Shown: piece after piece, positions 57,854 to 64,000 of the stretch
Numbering within the stretch: the stretch's first letter is position 1
Layout: each line of letters starts with the position of its first letter
Made by a program: the position numbers and the translations under genes
Origin: Tubulanus polymorphus
Taxonomy: Eukaryota; Nemertea; Palaeonemertea; Tubulaniformes; Tubulanidae
DNA length: 64,000 nucleotides
NCBI RefSeq assembly: GCF_964204645.1
Contig: NC_134036.1
Span: 1,178,001-1,242,000 of the forward strand
Direction: 5' to 3'
The notes under the pieces: generated by a model
Databases searched by the model: none
The model's input: only the letters and a program-made list of their open reading frames with translations
Told to the model about the DNA's origin: nothing

Positions 57854-57926
57854 TGGAGAACCCGGGCATCGATCCCGGTACCTCTCGCATGCTAAGCGAG
57901 CGCTCTACCATCTGAGCTAGTTCCCC
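57854..57926 (-). tRNA. tRNA-Ala(AGC)
   Basis: The sequence runs from GGGGAACTAGCTCAGATGG to GGGTTCTCCA. The D arm, anticodon arm (CTCGC-TTAGCAT-GCGAG) and T arm (CCGGG/CCCGG) are perfect. The acceptor stem has one G-T pair. It is followed on the minus strand by ACTTTTTG, a polymerase III terminator. Confidence 0.93.
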
Positions 57927-58947
57927 TTCGATGTTTTGACGATGTGTGTCACGGAATTGACCTGACTATGACCTGTGTCCATGTTGGTCACTACTCAGGT
58001 GACCCAAAGATAAAGTACTCATTTTGTTACTGATAAAGTTGACGTTTTAGATATAGTCATAGATAGATTTCTTAACTCAAATCTGTTCGTTAGGACATAA
58101 AGTGCTCTAACAAAATAAATAAAATGGGTTGATAGATTTATTAGTGAGGCTACTTTCTCGTCGTGAACACAGAGCAATTTATATAAACCATCGTAGATAA
58201 GGATTAATTGGCTCGGATCAGGCTCGAGCCAAATTTGGCCCGTGCCTAATTAGAGAGTGCGTTCACACGCAAACCACTCACTCGATACTAAACAGTGCTC
58301 AAACAAAGCGATGTGGGTCATTTTCGCTAACATTTGGTGCTAACATTTGGCTCGGGCGTGGTCCGATGTTTTTGGTCGGCGGGCTTAGTTTGTATTTGGA
58401 TCCACGTTGTTTAAACCCGGCAATAGAATAACCCATGTTTGTATTTGGTTCCACACGGTTTTGTATTTAGTAGATTTCTATTGAAAGACGAATTGCTGCT
58501 CAAAGATACTTTCATTCAAGAACGTTCAATCTTTCGCCGAAAAATTATTGTGGGACTTCTATTCTATCGTATCTACCATACACACATATATATATCTTAT
58601 TTAATAGTAAATATACGCAGCACTTAACATTATCATTATTATAATTTTTACGACTTAGTGATTAGGGGCCGATTATGAACAGTATTCCCACTCTCCCAAT
58701 CACTCACTGATATAGATGGCTATCAGGCTATGTACTAATGGAGCCTAATCGTTCATATTTCATCAATTGTTGTCAAATAAATCATCGTTTGAACTTTCTG
58801 TGAAATGTAGCGATAATGTACAACACGAATCTGTATATGTTGATAATTGATGTACGTTTGACGCCGAGGGATCGGACAGTACTATATATAACGGCTATAA
58901 ACCCTATACGAGAGATCGCTGCACCTTATAATCAACCAGATAATCTA

Positions 58948-59345
58948 GCTCATCGGGACAGGTTTTAGTTTCATTGGGCCCAACATAGGTTCCTTCGGGC
59001 AAACTCGTATCGGCAAAGTCTTATTGGCGTCGAACTCTTGTAGGGCAAAGTCTAGTAGCTCATTTGGGCAGGTTATTGTCTCATTGGGGCCAAACATTGG
59101 CTCCTTCCGAGCAAACTCGTATCGGCAAAGTCTTATTGGTGTCGAACTCTTGTAGGGCAAAGTCTAGTAGCTCATTTGGGCAGGTTATTGTCTCATTGGG
59201 GCCAAACATTGGCTCCTACGGGCAAACTCTAGCCCATATCGGGAGAGGTCTTATTGGCGTCCATTTTGGTCCCTTCTCCTTTGGGCAAACTTTAGCTCCT
59301 TAGGGCAGGTTACAGTCTCATTGGGGCCCAGTTTTGGCTCCTTGG
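58948..59345. repeat. Imperfect tandem repeat, unit about 112 bp
   Basis: 'caggttattgtctcattggggccaaacattggctcct...gcaaactcgtatcggcaaagtcttattgg.gtcgaactcttgtagggcaaagtctagtagctcatttggg' repeats. A stray copy of one part lies at 59938-59980. Confidence 0.85.
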
Positions 59346-59683
59346 ACGTAACGGCATCAGTTCTATGCTACGGCTATAAGCTTATATACCGATGAAGTGG
59401 CTGTCGGTGGTGATGGTGGGTATCGCGGAAAGGGAAACGATCCGTTAGTAGAAGTAATTTCTGTTTTATTGCCATTTGGTCATCAATTCATTAATTGGAA
59501 AGAGAGAGGGAGAGATTGAATGAGGGAGAGGATTGGAGAGAGGGTCATTTGTGTGTTTATACTAGTAATCCGTATACACACAGTTTAATACTGCGGAACT
59601 TGGATTTATCAGTTAATATCAGTCGAGCTAGTTCACCTGCTAGGACAGCAGGTAGACTCTTTTTTGACAAAAATATTATTCTA

Positions 59684-59756
59684 TGGAGGACCCGGGCATC
59701 GATCCCGGTACCTCTCGCATGCAAAGCGAGCGCTCTACTATCTGAGCTAGTTCCCA
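59684..59756 (-). tRNA. tRNA-Ala(TGC), possibly weakened
   Basis: The anticodon and T arms are intact (loop TTTGCAT). The 5' end reads TGGGAAC against GTCCTCC, giving two acceptor mismatches (positions 1-72 and 5-68). The A box has GATAGT for GATGGT. A TTTTT run follows. It may be a pseudogene in the making. Confidence 0.6.
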
Positions 59757-59828
59757 TATCATGAAACATAGGGTTAGTCTCATGGTCGTCCGTCCTCACA
59801 AATGTCGGGGTTTGACCAAAAAGGTGTA

Positions 59829-59901
59829 TGGAGAACCCGGGCATCGATCCCGGTACCTCTCGCATGCTAAGCGAGCGCTCTACCATCTGAGCTAGTTCCC
59901 C
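59829..59901 (-). tRNA. tRNA-Ala(AGC)
   Basis: It is identical over its 73 bases, by eye, to the copy at 57854-57926. A TTTTT terminator follows in the sequence CACCTTTTTGGTC. It starts 145 bases upstream of the TGC copy in the same orientation. Confidence 0.94.
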
Positions 59902-60861
59902 TGACTATCCAGGTTTGCTTTGGCCTCCATATTACCAGGTTATAGTCTCATTGGGGCCCAGTTTTGGCTCCTTGGACGTAAGTGATCACACTTTCCTGAT
60001 ATAACTATGTGGCCATTATTTTAATGATAAGTTTTTTGGTGACCCCAAGTGAATTAAGATACTTTACTCGTTTATTTCATGCAGCCCAGAACCACCCGTA
60101 GACAGTGAAGTGAACTGATAAAATATCTAATATCTGGTGTTTGTTGTACATTTTCAATAAAAAATGTCTCAGGTGAAGCGCTGAACACATGTGAAGTGTG
60201 GACGATCAGTTTTTGAAACTGTGCCGATAAAATGTCCAATGTCTGGTGTTTGTAGTTCATTTGCAATTGACCAGTGACGATTAAAAATTGGAATCTAATA
60301 AAAAGAAGTCTAAACCTTTCCCATGAGTTTTCTGGTGACAATGAAATTTCTTCTTTTTGTTCTAGTCACGATATTTTCATAGTCAGAAATTTAGTTGTTT
60401 TTTCGCCTAATAATTTTCCATTTCAGTTGCGTGACGAGACAAAAGCCATTAAGAGGCTGCCTTTGATGATGGCTGGGATTATTAATTCATTTTATTTCTG
60501 CTGTTGAGTCGTTGGCAGACGACACGGAGGGAAGGGGGTGGAAGCTGACAAGAGTTTTACAAATGAGCTACTTCAATCGATAACAAAAAACATTTTATAT
60601 ATTTCCTTCAGCCTGATCTGTATTTGTCACCGATAATATACTGCGCATGCGTGTTGTATGGCCGTTTTATAACGGTAAAAACCTAATTAATCAATCGATA
60701 ATTTTTTATGATAAAAAATATTGTTTTTTTCTAACAGTCTATCTGTTTGGCCAACTTGAGGTGGTGAATATTAGTTCAAGGAAGGTCTTGGATGCTTTGT
60801 GGTCCAAGATTGAATTCCTAATTGCGTATTGCCAATGGAGTTCTTACTAGTTTGTCTTGGG

Positions 60862-61105
60862 TAGTCTAGTTCCAAAAACCGACATTGCCAATAGAATTTG
60901 TTAGGTTGCCTTTGGCAGCCAAATGATGTAGTTCCAAAAATGGACATCGCCAATACATTAGATTGTCTTTGGCAGCCAATTTGGTGTACTTCCAAAAATG
61001 AGTATTGCAATGGAATTCGATAAAGGTGTCTTGATCAGCCAAATGGTGTAGTTCCAAAAGTGAACATTGCCAATAGAATCCATGCTCGTAGGGTTGTCCT
61101 GGGAA
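60862..61105. repeat. Imperfect tandem repeat, unit about 57 bp
   Basis: Four to five copies of 'tagttccaaaaatggacattgccaatagaat...ttggcagccaaatgatg'. Confidence 0.85.
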
Positions 61106-61254
61106 GGTAAATAGTCAAATAGCTGAACATCTCTTCTGTGGAACCCGTTTTCCCCAAGTTCCTAGGAATGTTATGTTTTATAGCATCAGACACTTTGGTG
61201 CCATTCCCAATAGAACATCACAACTTTCATAACTTTATATATGTATGAAGATAT

Positions 61255-61425
61255 TACTTTTCATCTACATATAAAAATTGATGATGGATATTTATAATGA
61301 TATTTAGAGTGATATTTAAAGTGATATTTGGAGTGATAGATTGAGATAGATATTTGGAGTGATATTTGGAGTGATAGATGGGGATAGATATTTGTAGTGA
61401 TAGATCGTGTCTGTTTTGTTATTGG
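61255..61425. repeat. Short degenerate repeat
   Basis: 'gatatttggagtgatag' variants, about eight. Confidence 0.75.
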
Positions 61426-61429
61426 TAAA

Positions 61430-62925
61430 TTAAATTTCTGTTCCCACGCGACGACGCTCGTTGCTCGTAACTGTTACGTCGTGTCCCCCGGTAACGTCTA
61501 CGCTAATCAGAATAATACACGTTTCGGCTGCTGCCTTTTTATCTCTTCCCCGAAACGTATTTTTTGAGTTGATTCCATTATTTTTAGCAAGCGTTGCTTT
61601 TTATTGTTTTAGGAATTGTTTTAGCTCTGATACACCGCTGTATGACGCCTGATGACTTTGACGAAGTTATTGTTGTAACCGGTAGTATTGTAACCGACTT
61701 TGATGAAGTTATTTTTGTAAGCCTTCGGCATTTTTGGGATGAAAGCGCGGGGTCAATTAGTTTAGTTAATATCGTTATTTTGATCCGGACAGAGAATAAT
61801 AAAGGGAGTGGTCGAATATATGCTTTCCTGAAATATGAAGTTATAGATAATGAAAAGTCGTCAGTTATCAGTAACTTCGTCAATTACTGATGATGGTTTT
61901 TTTTCTGATGCGGACTGGAAAGTGGTCGTCGACACTCCTCGTGAAAGGAGGGAGTGTCCAAGTCTTCATGAAATATGAAGTTGTTTTGAAAATGTCGTTA
62001 TTATTAGTAAATGATCGCAATTTTACTGAATCGACGAGCTTATTCTTCTGGCATATAGAATGTAGCTTCATCAAATGAGTGAACAGGTTGTACTTCTAGT
62101 ACTGTTAGGAGGTCAACTGATATTATTAGAAATTATGAGTTTTCGGTACTGGTACTAACTTCATTAGGTAAATGGATACAGTCAATGTAGAAATAAAAGT
62201 ATCTATAGAGGAGCCAGGAGTTGATACGCAGCGGGAGCCGAGTAATTACAAATAAATTATTAGTGATTAGGTAGAGATGAAATTTCTAATTATTTATAGG
62301 GATAGTGACTCTGGCTGAACATTATATATATTTTATATATATTTCAAATTATCCTCAAAGGGTCTTATAGTGACTATGGTTATTATATATATTGTATCTA
62401 TAAAACTCTATAAAAGTGTGGAAAGCGTAATGAAGTCGTCATTTTCGAAATTTAACGTCACTCAACGTTTTAAACGCCAACGCTCAACGTCTTCCCTCCC
62501 GTAAAATACCCCATCGATAAAACCCTCCCAGGTGTTTGCGTTTGATTCTCTTTGTTTTAATCCGCGGGTAACTAATCCACCTCGCCCGGGGGCTACTACG
62601 ATGTTAAATGATGAAGGGATTTATCAGGGAGTAGAAATTAATCCAGGATTGCGGTTTCGGTTAAGCCAGTTGGTGGCGATATAATGCCAGTCCTTACCAA
62701 CGTTCAACAAGCATTTTGATCAATAATTCGGCTACGTTTCATTGTTGCAACGCTGTATACTGTTGCAACCGGCAGTATTGTTGACGAAAACACGGAAGAC
62801 ATTAGGGGATTTATGAAGGCGGTCATCTTTTTCTGGCAGTATCTATGTATCACTGTATCAATTAAATCTGATGACGTCAGAGAGGGATCTATAAGGACGA
62901 GATTTTTATAGGAAGTATCTATAAT
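61430..62925. other. Spacer without a supported gene
   Basis: Words such as 'gatgaagttattgttgtaacc' recur at 61655-61720, and a relative of the 34105 minisatellite lies near 62000. No gene is supported. Confidence 0.45.
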
Positions 62926-62929
62926 ACGA

Positions 62930-63400
62930 TGATAATAGTAATGATATTTATTTACAGTCCATTACATAAAACATCTCCAACAGATTTTACAAATTCACAA
63001 AACATAAGACAATTGACAGATATATAAAATATTACTCAATTAAATAGAATTCAAACAGTTGCATCAGATAAAAATCATTTGTAGCGCTCATTGAATAGGT
63101 GAGTTTTCAATTGCGAACTAATAAGGGACGATAAGACTGTGGCAAAGCATTCTTAAGATAAAGATCATTTATTTTCCATTTTTTCAAGTTTTCAATTGCG
63201 AAATAAAACTTAAGGGAAGATAGATCGAGCATCGACTGTGGCAAAGCATTCCAAAGGCGGAGAGCTACCACCGCAAAAGCTCGAGAGCCATAAAACTCTT
63301 GGTGGTATCTTGGTTCAAATAATTTAGTTGCCACAGTCAAACGCGTGCGTCTGGAAGGTGTACGAGTAGTTAAATGTGTATCTATCTATACTCGGGAGAG
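62930..63400 (-). mobile_element. 3' end of a CR1/L2-like non-LTR retrotransposon
   Basis: The minus-strand frame 63107-63340 and its upstream part read RRTRLTVATKLFEPRYHQ...GSRAFAVVALRLWNALPQSM, the typical C-terminus of CR1/L2/Jockey ORF2 (xRAFxxxAPRLWNxLP). The end of the frame repeats a segment (NALPQS twice), a small internal duplication. The 3' tail is AATAAATATCATTACTATTA, a simple-repeat end. Only the last few hundred bases remain. Confidence 0.75.
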
Positions 63401-63442
63401 CCTTATCAGTTTTATCCAAGTATAGGATTTATAAAGACAGCC

Positions 63443-63665
63443 TTAAGCTAAACAAAAATGATAACTTGTTTTTCCGCAGCGGCCGGGTCATTTTTGTGAA
63501 ATATGATAAAATTTGTAAACAATTCATTTCTATAGCGACCGGGTCTGTTATGGTAAAATTGATCACGATTCCAAAAAAGTATAATGTACAGGGTAGATAG
63601 GCGGCCTGTCGGGTCAACTTTTAAACTCAGCAGAAATTAGAGACGAGGTATCAATTTTTTGCCTT
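63443..63665. mobile_element. Family A miniature element, copy 5
   Basis: It begins 'ttaagctaaacaaaaatgataacttgtttttccgc' and ends 'gacgaggtatcaattttttgcctta', with 'agcgaccgggtctgttatggta' inside. Same length and order as copies 1 and 4. Confidence 0.8.
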
Positions 63666-63904
63666 ATTTTCCAAAACTCGTCGGTTCGCTATGTTGCAAT
63701 ATGATATGATAGTGATTCCTGCTCTCTGGTTTATGAATTACGTCGTGTATCGATTCAATAATTGAGTATATAATTAGATAATGTGTTTTGTTGTGCAAAC
63801 AAACGCTGTAACCACGGGTATAATAGTGATTGTTGTAGTGAAGCACATCTCGAAAATGAGATTAAATCCACAAAACATTGTGTCGGAACTGAGTCAACAG
63901 TTAA

Positions 63905-64000
63905 ATTATAGGCCGTAACTATGTGGATAGGGCCGGGGTAAGATTAATAGACCCGTAAAAAGGCCATAACTATAATGTGAATAGGGCCGGGGTAAGATTA
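63905..64000. repeat. Tandem repeat running off the right edge
   Basis: 'gccgtaactatgtggatagggccggggtaagatta' occurs twice, the second with 'ataactataatgtgaatagg'. The array may continue beyond the window. Confidence 0.75.

Noticed and set aside
1-64000. CRISPR arrays, operons or phage-type systems
   Set aside because: The tandem repeats lack unique spacers of constant length, and the genes are split by introns. The DNA is eukaryotic.

Overview
The window is nuclear DNA of an animal. It has split genes with GT-AG introns, polymerase III tRNA-Ala genes, C2H2 zinc fingers, a Ly6/uPAR gene, 3' ends of non-LTR retrotransposons and dense palindromic miniature elements. The style (AT-rich spacers, short genes, many minisatellites inside introns) suggests a marine invertebrate, most likely a lophotrochozoan such as a mollusc, annelid or brachiopod. 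This is inference, because no lineage marker is decisive. There are no operons. All gene models were built by eye from reading frame, splice sites and intron phase.

Layout. 1-6.3 kb: miniature elements and short tandem repeats, no gene seen. 6.36-8.24 kb (minus): a complete three-exon Ly6/uPAR protein with signal peptide and a GPI-type tail. 8.7-12 kb: a tRNA-like SINE, then a tentative two-exon gene with a TATA box whose last exon is a 44-bp tandem repeat. 12-13.6 kb: non-coding repeats and a local duplication. 13.65-15.12 kb (minus): a tentative three-exon gene of unknown function. 18.86-19.64 kb (minus): a secreted cysteine-knot-like protein with a TATA box and a 5' UTR intron. 20.97-21.87 kb (minus): 3' end of a non-LTR retrotransposon. 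22.95-28.92 kb (plus): a three-exon, 1634-residue protein with about 19 zinc fingers and a ZAD-like N-terminus. 34.40-44.58 kb (minus): a complete ten-exon spermine synthase gene. Its introns carry two tRNA-Ala copies, at least six minisatellites and a row of CTCF-like motifs. 45.95-47.07 kb: a 44-bp satellite with a 301-bp higher-order period. 47-55 kb: miniature elements, tandem repeats and no convincing gene. 55.56-56.83 kb (minus): a four-exon secreted precursor ending in a 10-cysteine domain. 57.85-59.90 kb (minus): three more tRNA-Ala copies. 60-64 kb: tandem repeats, a CR1/L2-like retrotransposon tail and another miniature element.

The genes are unrelated neighbours, not a pathway. The zinc-finger gene and spermine synthase converge on a 5.5-kb spacer. 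Three genes encode secreted or surface cysteine-rich proteins (Ly6, knottin-like, 10-Cys precursor). They belong to different folds and do not look like one cluster. The points most worth following are the 10-Cys precursor, the repeat families seeded by miniature elements, the CTCF-like tandem array in spermine synthase, and the duplicated tRNA-Ala cassette.
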